From: an uncultured bacterium
GTDB lineage: Bacteria > Bacillota > Clostridia > Oscillospirales > Acutalibacteraceae
Length of the DNA: 14,196 nt
Direction: 5' to 3'
Assembly: GCA_905215855.1 (NCBI GenBank)
Contig: CAJMRT010000047.1
Location: forward strand, 1-14,196
Positions within the stretch are counted from its first letter, which is position 1, and every line of letters starts with the position of its first letter. Position numbers and translations under genes: made by a program. Below are positions 6,636-13,314 of this stretch, one piece after another. Below the pieces are notes generated by a model. That model was not told the DNA's origin. It saw only the letters and a program-made list of their open reading frames with translations, and made no database searches.

Positions 6636-6678
6636 TGTAATTTTACATTTTCAATTTTCAACTTTCAATTCGCAATGC

Positions 6679-7092
6679 TCATTGCATTACCGAGTTTGCC
6701 ATAATATACTTTCTGAGCGGGCCCTGCATAATTTCTTCAATCTGCTCGGGTTCATCGGGCAGAAGAATAAGCAGCTGGTTGGCGGCTCTGATGACATAGC
6801 CGTCATCACCGTTTTCATTTTTCAGCTTTTTACAATCATTGACAGGGGTTTCGCACAATGCACGAGAAATTATGCTCTTTATTCCCTTTTCATCGTCAAA
6901 TCCAAGGCCGCCGACAACAAACACCACATTCAGCTTTTTGAAAGCGTCTGTAAGCTCACATCCGAGCTGTTCGGAATCGGTTGCAAAGCAGGTTTTGACA
7001 AGCTCAAGGTCAAGCTCTGAAAAGGACTTTTGCAAAGCTCTTTCACAAAACGAGGTTTTGCGAGCAGCGAAAAATACAAGCCTGCAATTCAT
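6679..7092 (-). CDS. Small degenerate CinA/MoCF-like domain protein
   Basis: A 137-residue soluble protein with no clear annotated function. The middle, NVVFVVGGLGFDDEKG (55-70), looks like the DLVITTGGLGPTKDD segment of the MoCF-biosynthesis fold found in CinA, MoaB and MogA. LLILLPDEPEQIEEIM (107-122) sits where CinA has ILLPGPPREMKPMF. The DD pair after GGLG is shifted, the GPP of the usual motif is lost, and the protein is shorter than MoaB, so catalysis like MogA is doubtful. The start is ATG with AGGAGG 7 nt upstream, overlapping the stop of the sortase gene (11 nt between them), so it is translated with the sortase. Its partner is probably the similar domain at the sortase N-terminus. 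The fold call is by eye. Confidence 0.7.
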   Translation of the reverse strand: MNCRLVFFAARKTSFCERALQKSFSELDLELVKTCFATDSEQLGCELTDAFKKLNVVFVVGGLGFDDEKGIKSIISRALCETPVNDCKKLKNENGDDGYVIRAANQLLILLPDEPEQIEEIMQGPLRKYIMANSVMQ

Positions 7093-7103
7093 TTTTAGTC
7101 CTC

Positions 7104-9053
7104 CTACTGCGATTGTGCGTTGGCATATTCCGGTTTGAGCCTTGCCTCATAAATCGGCGCAATCTTCATATTCGTTGTGACCTTTGAGTAATCAAGTTCC
7201 CATTTTTGGAATATATAGTTATAATATTTATCACTCGGTTTTTTGGGTGCTGTCGGAGCTTTTGCCGCCTTGCCATACTCAACCTTTTGCGTTGAAAGAA
7301 CGGAACCGTCATAGTTGAGGAATGTAACATCGCAATAAACCTTTGCCTGAGTTGTTGGCTGTGGTTTCTGTGTTACGGTCTGACCCTTTGTGTCGGTTGC
7401 GGTTGTTGACTCCGTTGTTTTCGGAGTTACTTTCTGATTCTTAAAGCTGTAGTCGCCGTCATACCAAGTAATCTGACCCTTTTTATAGGCTGTGTCAAAA
7501 TCGGTAACAGTCGGTCTTGTGCCGCCGTATGATGAGTAATAAACCTGCGGCCATACTGCATTCTTGTTGAGAGATGCCTTTGTTACATCAACCTTTGTTG
7601 ACTCGCCTGCTCTCACCTTTCTTGCAACAATTACTGTTCTGAAATTTGTGAACTCATACGAACAGGTTGAAAGCGTAACAAGCTCATCATCCTCATTTAC
7701 ATCAACAGGACAGTTAAACAGCGAACGAATACGAACATTGTATACATAGTTCATAAAGTCCTTGTCATTCTCAAAGTCGCTAATCATATAGTTGAAAAAT
7801 TCGCCGTGTGCAGAAAGAGTATTTGTCTTGAACACGGAAATAATTTTGTAAGTACCCTTGCCCTTTGGTGTGTCAAAGCGGAAAGTCGGAACTTCTTTGT
7901 AGAAGTCAAGGTTACCTGTTGTTCCGCCAAACTTCATAAGGTCACCGAACATTGAACCGTCCTGAATATGGTGTGAGTGAAGCACAAGGTTCTTACTGTC
8001 GGTACCCTTTGTTGAACGGTAGTCAACAAATACACTGCCAAAACCGTCCCACTCGTTTTTGTAGTTGTGGTTGAGGTAATACTGCTGTGGAGTGCTGTCT
8101 GCCTTATGCCACAAAACAGGATAGTCAATGTGGGTATCTTTCATCTGAATCCAACCGACAATTTCATCGTTGATTTTCAAAAGCTTATCCCAGTTGATTG
8201 TATCGTCCTTTTTCTTTGCAGGGGTTGTGTCGGTATCGTCAACGCTGTGGGCAATTCTCTGAATCTCACCGTTAAGCTCGGCATTCCTCAAGCTGAGGTA
8301 CACCATATTATAGAACAGCAGTGAGAGCGCTGTGAGGAACACAAGGAACGAAACGATTACAACGCATTTTCGTGTAACTTCCTTTGCACCGTCACCACGC
8401 AAAGGAATGTAGTTGTTGACAAAGCCTGTTTTTGCCGGAACAAATTCCTGATCGCTGAAACCGTTCGGATAATCTTCCTGTGAATTTTCAAAATTCGACT
8501 TTGTGCGGATACACGCAAGGCACACCATATCCTCGGGATTTTCACCTGCAAGCGAGGACTTTGGAAGAACGGCAACCTGCAGTCCACGGTACATAAAACA
8601 GTAACCACGGTAGCCGTTGCCCATATCTTTAAGGCTGAAAATTCTTGACTTTTTACGGAACATTCTGTACTTGTCTTTCAGCTGTTCCATCTCCTCATCA
8701 CTTGCCTTGGCTTTTTTAGCTTTGAGGAAATCAAGATTTCTCTTGCGCCAGTAGTCCTTTGGAACCGGAGTGTTTTCGTACTTTTCCGATGCCGCAACGA
8801 CCTCGGCAAACTTCTCGCGGAATGAGATACTGTCTTTGGTTGTAAGTGCCTCGGCAATCACAACCTGCTTTGGTGCATTTTCACTCTTTGCAAGCTCGTT
8901 GAGTGCGGAAATAATTTTTTTATATGACGGCGAAAGACTTCTTGTCTTTGTGAGCGAAAAGCCGTTTTGTGCAAGCTTTTTCGCTGTTTCGTCATTTGTT
9001 TGAGAAAGGTCAGCGGAATTTTTGCCCGTTAAGGAAAAAATCTCAACATCCAT
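7104..9053 (-). CDS. srtB: Class B sortase with CinA-like cytoplasmic domain and InlB-like C-terminal repeat
   Basis: A 649-residue membrane transpeptidase, far longer than the usual 220-300 residue sortases. Order of parts: a cytoplasmic region (1-228), one transmembrane helix (about 229-252), the sortase B domain (about 285-482), a Thr/Lys/Pro-rich linker (about 541-570) and a C-terminal InlB-B/Flg_new-like repeat (about 571-637). Catalytic residues are His361 (HSHHIQDGSMFGDL), Cys464 (TLSTCSYEF) and Arg472 (NFRTVIVARKV), so it should be active in anchoring surface proteins. The cytoplasmic part looks like a degenerate CinA/MoCF fold: EIFSLTG at 4-10, TNDETAKKLAQNGF at 19-32, and an LP after GYRGYCFMYRGLQVAV at 148-163. 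ATG follows AAAGGGG by 7 nt and lies 23 nt after thiI, in one operon. No LPxTG-type substrate is in the window. Confidence 0.85.
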   Translation of the reverse strand: MDVEIFSLTGKNSADLSQTNDETAKKLAQNGFSLTKTRSLSPSYKKIISALNELAKSENAPKQVVIAEALTTKDSISFREKFAEVVAASEKYENTPVPKDYWRKRNLDFLKAKKAKASDEEMEQLKDKYRMFRKKSRIFSLKDMGNGYRGYCFMYRGLQVAVLPKSSLAGENPEDMVCLACIRTKSNFENSQEDYPNGFSDQEFVPAKTGFVNNYIPLRGDGAKEVTRKCVVIVSFLVFLTALSLLFYNMVYLSLRNAELNGEIQRIAHSVDDTDTTPAKKKDDTINWDKLLKINDEIVGWIQMKDTHIDYPVLWHKADSTPQQYYLNHNYKNEWDGFGSVFVDYRSTKGTDSKNLVLHSHHIQDGSMFGDLMKFGGTTGNLDFYKEVPTFRFDTPKGKGTYKIISVFKTNTLSAHGEFFNYMISDFENDKDFMNYVYNVRIRSLFNCPVDVNEDDELVTLSTCSYEFTNFRTVIVARKVRAGESTKVDVTKASLNKNAVWPQVYYSSYGGTRPTVTDFDTAYKKGQITWYDGDYSFKNQKVTPKTTESTTATDTKGQTVTQKPQPTTQAKVYCDVTFLNYDGSVLSTQKVEYGKAAKAPTAPKKPSDKYYNYIFQKWELDYSKVTTNMKIAPIYEARLKPEYANAQSQ

Positions 9054-9076
9054 GTCAATTCCCCTTTCAATCAGTT

Positions 9077-10258
9077 TTATTCATCATTAGCCGAAATTCT
9101 TGTAACTTTGAGGTTCCGGAGAGCCTCTTCAACAAGAGGTTCAAAGTTCGGCTTTTCCTGAGCCTCTTTTACATATTTGAGAACAGGTCTTGTACGGGGG
9201 TGCTTTGGAGTGAACACCGTACAGCAGTCCTCATACGGTTCAATTGAAATATCGTAAGTGTCAATCTTATAGGCAATGTCGATAATCTCCTGCTTATCCA
9301 TACCAATAAGCGGTCTGAACACGAGCATATCGGTCGCCTCATCTGTACAAGAAAGCGCACCGATTGTCTGGCTTGCAACCTGACCGAGGCTTTCACCTGT
9401 GATGAGTGCCTGACATTCGTACTTTTCGGCAATCTTTTCGGAAATCTGCATCATCAAACGGCGCATAATGATTGTGAAAAGTTCTTCGGGACACTCGTCC
9501 TTGATTTTCTCCTGCAGCTTTGTGAACGGCACTGTGTACATCACCATATCGCCCGCATATCTGCTGACTCTGCGGAGAAGTCTGACAACCTTATCTTCGG
9601 CTCTGGGGCTTGTATATGGCGGACTTGCAAAGTGAATTGCAGTAAGTCTGATACCTCTTTTTGCCATCATATAAGCGGCAACGGGAGAGTCAAGTCCTCC
9701 GCTGATGAGGATTGCGGCTCTGCCGCCTGTGCCGACAGGAATACCGCCTGCTCCTCTTATCGGTTCGCCGTGAACATAAGCGCCGAAGTCACGGATTTCA
9801 ACATTTACAACAAGGTCGGGGTTGTGAACATCAACCTTGAGATGCGGAAACTTTGAAAGAATTTCACCGCCGACTTCTCTGCAAATTTCGGGAGATTTGA
9901 GTGGAAACTTCTTGTCGCTTCTCTTTGCCTCAACCTTGAAAGTTTTGATATTATTAAGCTGATTTTCAAGATATTTCGGGGCAATTTCAAGCACGGACTC
10001 GATTGTCTTTTCGCAGACAGCCGCTCTTGAAAAGGCGATAATACCGAATGCTCTTGAAACGATTTCGCAAGCCTTTTCGAGGTCTGCGTCATCATCAAGC
10101 GGTTTTACATAAATTGTGGACTGTGCAGATGTAATCTCAAAATGTCCCGAACTCTTCAAAGCGTATTTGAGGTTCTTTTTGAGAACATCTTCAAATGAAC
10201 GGCGGTTGAGTCCTTTTAGAACGATTTCGCCGTCTTTCAAAAGTAAAATTTCCTTCAT
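9077..10258 (-). CDS. thiI: tRNA 4-thiouridine synthetase ThiI
   Basis: A 393-residue cytosolic enzyme that adenylates U8 of tRNA and replaces its oxygen with sulfur from a cysteine desulfurase; in some bacteria it also supplies sulfur for the thiazole of thiamine. An N-terminal ferredoxin-like part and THUMP domain cover about 1-165. The PP-loop SGGLDSP is at 186-192, and the acceptor region DCCTVFTPKHP is at 344-354, where Cys345 or Cys346 matches the conserved Cys344 of E. coli. The rhodanese domain of the enterobacterial enzyme is absent, as usual in Firmicutes, so persulfide must come straight from the desulfurase encoded just upstream (39-nt gap). AAAGGA precedes the ATG. The sortase gene follows after 23 nt. 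Confidence 0.95.
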   Translation of the reverse strand: MKEILLLKDGEIVLKGLNRRSFEDVLKKNLKYALKSSGHFEITSAQSTIYVKPLDDDADLEKACEIVSRAFGIIAFSRAAVCEKTIESVLEIAPKYLENQLNNIKTFKVEAKRSDKKFPLKSPEICREVGGEILSKFPHLKVDVHNPDLVVNVEIRDFGAYVHGEPIRGAGGIPVGTGGRAAILISGGLDSPVAAYMMAKRGIRLTAIHFASPPYTSPRAEDKVVRLLRRVSRYAGDMVMYTVPFTKLQEKIKDECPEELFTIIMRRLMMQISEKIAEKYECQALITGESLGQVASQTIGALSCTDEATDMLVFRPLIGMDKQEIIDIAYKIDTYDISIEPYEDCCTVFTPKHPRTRPVLKYVKEAQEKPNFEPLVEEALRNLKVTRISANDE

Positions 10259-10297
10259 AAAATATATTCCTTTATTTTAATATGTATTCTTACAAAT

Positions 10298-11425
10298 TTA
10301 TCTGTGGGCGAGTGTTTTCAAGCCCTTTTCAATGCCGTCACAAAGAGCGTCAATATCTTCCTCTGTGTTAAGTTTTGAAAAGCTGATTCTCAACGCACTG
10401 TCAGCTCGGTCACGACCGATATTCATTGACTCAAGCACATAACTCGGTTTGCCCTTTGCACAAGCACTTCCCGATGACACATAAACCTCGAGATTTTCGA
10501 GGAAATGGAGCATTGTTTCGCTCCTGACTTTTCCAGCCGAAATATTCAAAACATACGGAAGTGCGTTTTCGGGCGAGTTAAGGCTCACACCGTCAATTTT
10601 CAACAGCTTATTCTTTGCGTAGCCATTGAGCCTTGAAACATATTCGTAATTTTTATCTATATTAAATTCACTGCAGGCAACTCCCATTGCAGCAATCAGC
10701 GGAATAGCCTCTGTGCCCGGGCGGAGCTTTTTCTCCTGCTCACCGCCGTAGTGAATCGGAACAAGTCTTACACCTTTTTTCACAAGGATTGCTCCCACCC
10801 CCTTAGGACCGTGGATTTTGTGACCGCTAACACTGATTAAATCTGCGTGAAGTTTTGATGCGGAAAGCGAGATTTTTCCGAAAGCCTGAACTGCGTCTGT
10901 ATGACAAATTACATCGCTGTTCTTTGCCTTTACGGCAGAAAAAATATCCGCAACATTCATTACTGCGCCCGTTTCGTTATTGACGCACATTACAGACACA
11001 AAAATCGTGTTTTCGTCAACATTTTCAAGCACATCTTCCTTGTGAATTGCGCCGTCCTCACGGGGCATAATGTAAACAACATCAAAGCCTTTATCTTCAA
11101 GTTTTTTTGCTGACTCCATAATACTGCTGTGTTCAACAGCCGAAACGATTATACGCTTTCCTCTGCGTTTTTTAGCCTCAGCAACACCGAAAAGTGCAAG
11201 GTTGTTAGCCTCAGTTCCGCCGCTTGTAAAGTAGATTTCATCGGCAGTTGCACCGAGCTTTTTGGCAACCTCTTTGCGAGCCTTTACAAGCTCCTGTTCG
11301 GCATACATTCCACGCAAATGAAGTGACGAGGGATTGCCGTAATTTTCAGTCATTATCTCAAACGCTTTTTGAGCCGCCTTTTGCGACACCTTAGTAGTTG
11401 CGCTGTTATCAAGATAATGCTCCAT
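10298..11425 (-). CDS. Cysteine desulfurase (NifS/IscS type)
   Basis: A 375-residue PLP enzyme that converts cysteine to alanine and holds the sulfur as a persulfide. The N-terminus YLDNSATT is typical. His99 (VEHSS), Asp177 (HTDAVQ), PLP Lys203 (SGHKIHGPKG) and the persulfide Cys322 (SSGSAC) are all present, so it should be active. The ATG after GAGGG was chosen; an open upstream extension of 36 residues is unlike the family. It is the first gene of an operon with thiI and is probably the dedicated donor for ThiI, as with paired nifS-like and thiI genes in other Firmicutes. No iscU, sufU or iscR homologue is next to it, so a general Fe-S role is less likely. A divergent spoVAC shares its upstream region. 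Confidence 0.93.
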   Translation of the reverse strand: MEHYLDNSATTKVSQKAAQKAFEIMTENYGNPSSLHLRGMYAEQELVKARKEVAKKLGATADEIYFTSGGTEANNLALFGVAEAKKRRGKRIIVSAVEHSSIMESAKKLEDKGFDVVYIMPREDGAIHKEDVLENVDENTIFVSVMCVNNETGAVMNVADIFSAVKAKNSDVICHTDAVQAFGKISLSASKLHADLISVSGHKIHGPKGVGAILVKKGVRLVPIHYGGEQEKKLRPGTEAIPLIAAMGVACSEFNIDKNYEYVSRLNGYAKNKLLKIDGVSLNSPENALPYVLNISAGKVRSETMLHFLENLEVYVSSGSACAKGKPSYVLESMNIGRDRADSALRISFSKLNTEEDIDALCDGIEKGLKTLAHR

Positions 11426-11447
11426 CCCATTGCCCTCGTTTCGTTTT

Positions 11448-11477
11448 ACATAGTTATACACAATAATAAGTATACTA
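11448..11477 (+). promoter_or_regulatory. Candidate forespore sigma-G/F-like promoter of spoVAC
   Basis: ACATA (11448-11452), 18 nt, then TATACTA (11471-11477). Each box is one base away from the GHATR and CATNMTA patterns recalled for sigma-G. It would give a leader of about 90 nt and overlaps the desulfurase promoter region. AAAAATAAA (11532-11540) and TTTATTTTT (11548-11556) form an all-AT palindrome in that leader. Confidence 0.25.
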
Positions 11478-11480
11478 CAA
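11453..11480 (-). promoter_or_regulatory. Candidate promoter of the desulfurase operon
   Basis: On the minus strand TTGTAG (11480-11475) and TATAAC (11458-11453) have 16 nt between them. Another reading uses TATACT (11474-11469) as the -10 with a poor -35. A TTGACG (11490-11485) has no good -10 at the right distance. The start site is therefore uncertain. Confidence 0.35.
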
Positions 11481-11575
11481 CCGTCAAAAAAAATAAAGTG
11501 ATAATTCAAACATAATTGAAATTTATGCGGCAAAAATAAATACAGACTTTATTTTTGGTATAAAGGTGGCATTTT

Positions 11576-12031
11576 ATGATTTCAAAAAAAGAATACAGCA
11601 CTATTGTGAAAAATAATTCACCGAAAAGTAAATGTTTTGTGAACGGAACAAAGGCTTTTTTTATCGGTGGTTTCATCTGCCTTATAGGGCAGGTTTTGAC
11701 CGACAGCTATTCAATGCTTGACCTCAGCAAAGATGATGCAAAAACACTGACTTCGGTCACGCTGATTTTCATAGGAATTTTGCTGACGGCAATCGGTGTT
11801 TACGATAAAATCGCCAAGCATGGCGGTGCGGGTACGCTTGTGCCGATTACAGGTTTTGCAAATGCCGTTTCATCGCCCGCAATCGAGTTCAAATCCGAGG
11901 GATATGTTGCCGGACTCGGCGCAAAGCTGTTCATCATCGCAGGTCCTGTCATAGTTTACGGTGTTACCGCATCTGTTGTATTCGGTGCTGTTTTGTGGGT
12001 ACTGCATATGTTCGGAATAACCTTATTCTGA
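11576..12031 (+). CDS. spoVAC: Stage V sporulation protein AC (SpoVAC)
   Basis: A 151-residue integral membrane protein, of normal length for the family. SpoVA proteins sit in the inner membrane of the spore and move dipicolinic acid in during sporulation and out at germination; SpoVAC can act as a mechanosensitive channel. The family landmarks are all present: SPKSKCFVNG (15-24), FIGGFICLIGQ (29-39), a membrane helix ending in GVYDKI, GGAGTLVPITGFANAVSSPA (83-102) and IIAGPVIVYG. The start ATG has AAAGGTGG 6 nt upstream. It stands alone: spoVAD and spoVAE, which normally follow it, are not here, and the next gene converges on it with a shared terminator. This suggests a split locus or a second copy. 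Confidence 0.92.
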   Translation: MISKKEYSTIVKNNSPKSKCFVNGTKAFFIGGFICLIGQVLTDSYSMLDLSKDDAKTLTSVTLIFIGILLTAIGVYDKIAKHGGAGTLVPITGFANAVSSPAIEFKSEGYVAGLGAKLFIIAGPVIVYGVTASVVFGAVLWVLHMFGITLF

Positions 12032-12052
12032 TTTTATTAAAATTTTAAGCGT

Positions 12053-12092
12053 AAAAAAAGAGGTGTCGCAAATTTGACACCTCTTTGTCTGT
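12053..12092. terminator. Bidirectional terminator between spoVAC and the XRE regulator
   Basis: AAAGAGGTGTC (12057-12067) pairs perfectly with GACACCTCTTT (12076-12086) around an 8-nt loop. The minus-strand tail has seven U; the plus-strand tail is UUUGUCUGUU. It serves both converging genes. Confidence 0.88.
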
Positions 12093-12099
12093 TATGTTG

Positions 12100-12864
12100 T
12101 TATCTTTTCTTATACAACACCAGTTCGGGATTTTTGCCGTTTTCTTCGTAAGTTGAAATCAGGATGAAATCCGTATTTCCGACAATGCCGAAACATCTGT
12201 CGCCGCCGAACTCACATTCAAGCTGATTGCCGAGATATGTTGCGTTATCGTCCAAAAATTTTACGGTGTTGCCGTTTGGAAGTCTGTACTCCAAGTTGAC
12301 ATATTTTCCGACAAGTGCATTCAGCTTTGTAAGTTTTGGCATACCCTCAATATTCAGGGCATTTATCTCATCAATCAAGGTGCTTTTGAACTCTTCAAAG
12401 GCCTTGTTTCCGCCTAACTCCTTGTAGCGTTTCCAATAGTCAAGCTTTGGCAAAGTTTTCAGAAGATATGCACGCACCTCTTCTTCGGAATGTTCTTCGT
12501 TCGCCATATTTTTGACGCAGACATCAATCAAATCGTCCATATCGCTGTACATATAATTGCCGTCGGCATAGCACCACTTGCAGTAATCTTCGTTCATAAA
12601 GCCGTCTTTTTCTCTGCTAATAACATTGTCCTCCAACGGCATACCGCAGCATTGACAAATGAGTTCTCTCGGTGAACCGAGCAATGTGTTGATTGACACA
12701 TTATAGAGCTTTGAAAGCAGTTTCAATGTTTCTGTGTTCGGGACTGTGTCGCCGTTTTCCCAACGAGAAACCGCCTGTCTTGTAACGAACACCTTTTCGG
12801 CAAGTTTATCCTGCGAAAATCCCGCCTTTGTCCGCAAATTTAATAAAATTTCTTTTGTATCCAT
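12100..12864 (-). CDS. XRE-type regulator with zinc ribbon and C-terminal sensor-like domain
   Basis: A 254-residue probable transcription factor. An XRE helix-turn-helix covers about 4-62, with SQDKLAEKVFVTRQAVSRWE (17-36) as the DNA-binding core. A zinc ribbon follows: C70-x2-C73 (CQCCGMPL) and C95-x2-C98 (DYCKWCYADG). It is of the QxCGMPL type often seen after HTH domains in clostridia. A helical part (about 105-180) and a beta-rich C-terminal part (about 185-252) may bind a ligand. The chosen ATG follows AGAGGTG by 6 nt; an upstream start adds 22 residues overlapping the promoter. No target is visible; it may control itself or spoVAC. The ligand is unknown. Confidence 0.85.
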   Translation of the reverse strand: MDTKEILLNLRTKAGFSQDKLAEKVFVTRQAVSRWENGDTVPNTETLKLLSKLYNVSINTLLGSPRELICQCCGMPLEDNVISREKDGFMNEDYCKWCYADGNYMYSDMDDLIDVCVKNMANEEHSEEEVRAYLLKTLPKLDYWKRYKELGGNKAFEEFKSTLIDEINALNIEGMPKLTKLNALVGKYVNLEYRLPNGNTVKFLDDNATYLGNQLECEFGGDRCFGIVGNTDFILISTYEENGKNPELVLYKKR

Positions 12865-12884
12865 AGCAGTCACCTCTTGATTAT

Positions 12885-12913
12885 ATTGTAATGCAAAAAG
12901 CGTTTTTCCACAA
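12885..12913 (-). promoter_or_regulatory. Candidate promoter of the XRE regulator gene
   Basis: On the minus strand TTGTGG (12913-12908) and TACAAT (12890-12885) are 17 nt apart, giving a very short leader before AGAGGTG. A TATAAT at 12885-12880 is too close to the ribosome binding site. GCAACT (12914-12919) / AGTTGC (12923-12928), a perfect palindrome just upstream of the -35 box, could be an operator. Confidence 0.45.
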
Positions 12914-12937
12914 GCAACTTGCAGTTGCACGGCGAGC

Positions 12938-13118
12938 CGGCGAGCCGCCGTTCCCAGTTCGTGTAGACAGTTTGATATTAAAAAAACATAATATGCCCGA
13001 GCGTTACTTTGTTACCGTTTGTACAATTCAGTATCGGCGAGCCGCCGTTCCCAGTTCGTGTAGACAGTTTGATATATAAACAGTTATATTTTCCGAGCGT
13101 TACATTGCTATAGTTTTT
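12938..13118. repeat. Tandem duplication of a ~97-nt unit with an identical 41-nt core
   Basis: The 41 bases at 12938-12978 and 13035-13075 are identical, 97 nt apart. Each begins with the hairpin CGGCG-AGC-CGCCG and runs into TTTGATAT. Similarity continues at CCGAGCGTTAC (12997-13007 and 13093-13103), so the repeated unit is about 97 nt with a diverged second half. A partial GGCGAGCC copy precedes the first unit at 12931. No gene was found in 12865-13314; this repeat, the REP-like element and the tuf terminator account for most of it. Confidence 0.8.
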
Positions 13119-13141
13119 CCCACCCAATAATGGGGAGCCGT

Positions 13142-13166
13142 GTGGGCGTGCGATGAACACCCCTAC
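13142..13166. repeat. Diverged REP-like palindrome
   Basis: GGG-C-GTG (13144-13150) pairs with CACCCC (13058+100 to 13163) leaving one C bulged and a 7-nt loop; the right edge is CCCCTAC as in REP copy B. It appears to be a weaker relative of the repeats at 4676 and 6501. Confidence 0.4.
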
Positions 13167-13245
13167 GAGATTGTGCCATTTATAGAATTTGTTTTAACAT
13201 ATAATTTGTGATATTACCTGCATGAGGATGATATCCATATCTACA

Positions 13246-13281
13246 AAACACAAAAAGAGCCGATACAAATGTATCGGCTCT
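13246..13281 (-). terminator. Rho-independent terminator of tuf
   Basis: AGAGCCGATAC (13256-13266) pairs perfectly with GTATCGGCTCT (13271-13281) around AAAT. On the minus strand it is followed by UUUU-G-UGUUUUG. It lies about 35 nt after the tuf stop codon, so tuf is the last gene of its transcript. Confidence 0.9.
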
Positions 13282-13314
13282 GAATGTTAAAAATGAAACG
13301 ATAATCGGTTAAAA

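Noticed and set aside
11426..11533. N-terminal extension of the desulfurase by 36 residues
   Set aside because: The extension has no ribosome binding site, overlaps the promoter region and the family begins at YLDNSATT.
12938..13075. Two identical 41-nt blocks as a CRISPR array
   Set aside because: Only two copies, the intervening 56 nt resembles the sequence after copy 2 rather than a unique spacer, and there are no cas genes.
12978..13160. 60-codon minus-strand frame across the 97-nt repeat
   Set aside because: It is made almost entirely of repeat DNA, has no ribosome binding site and the two repeat copies are not in a shared frame.
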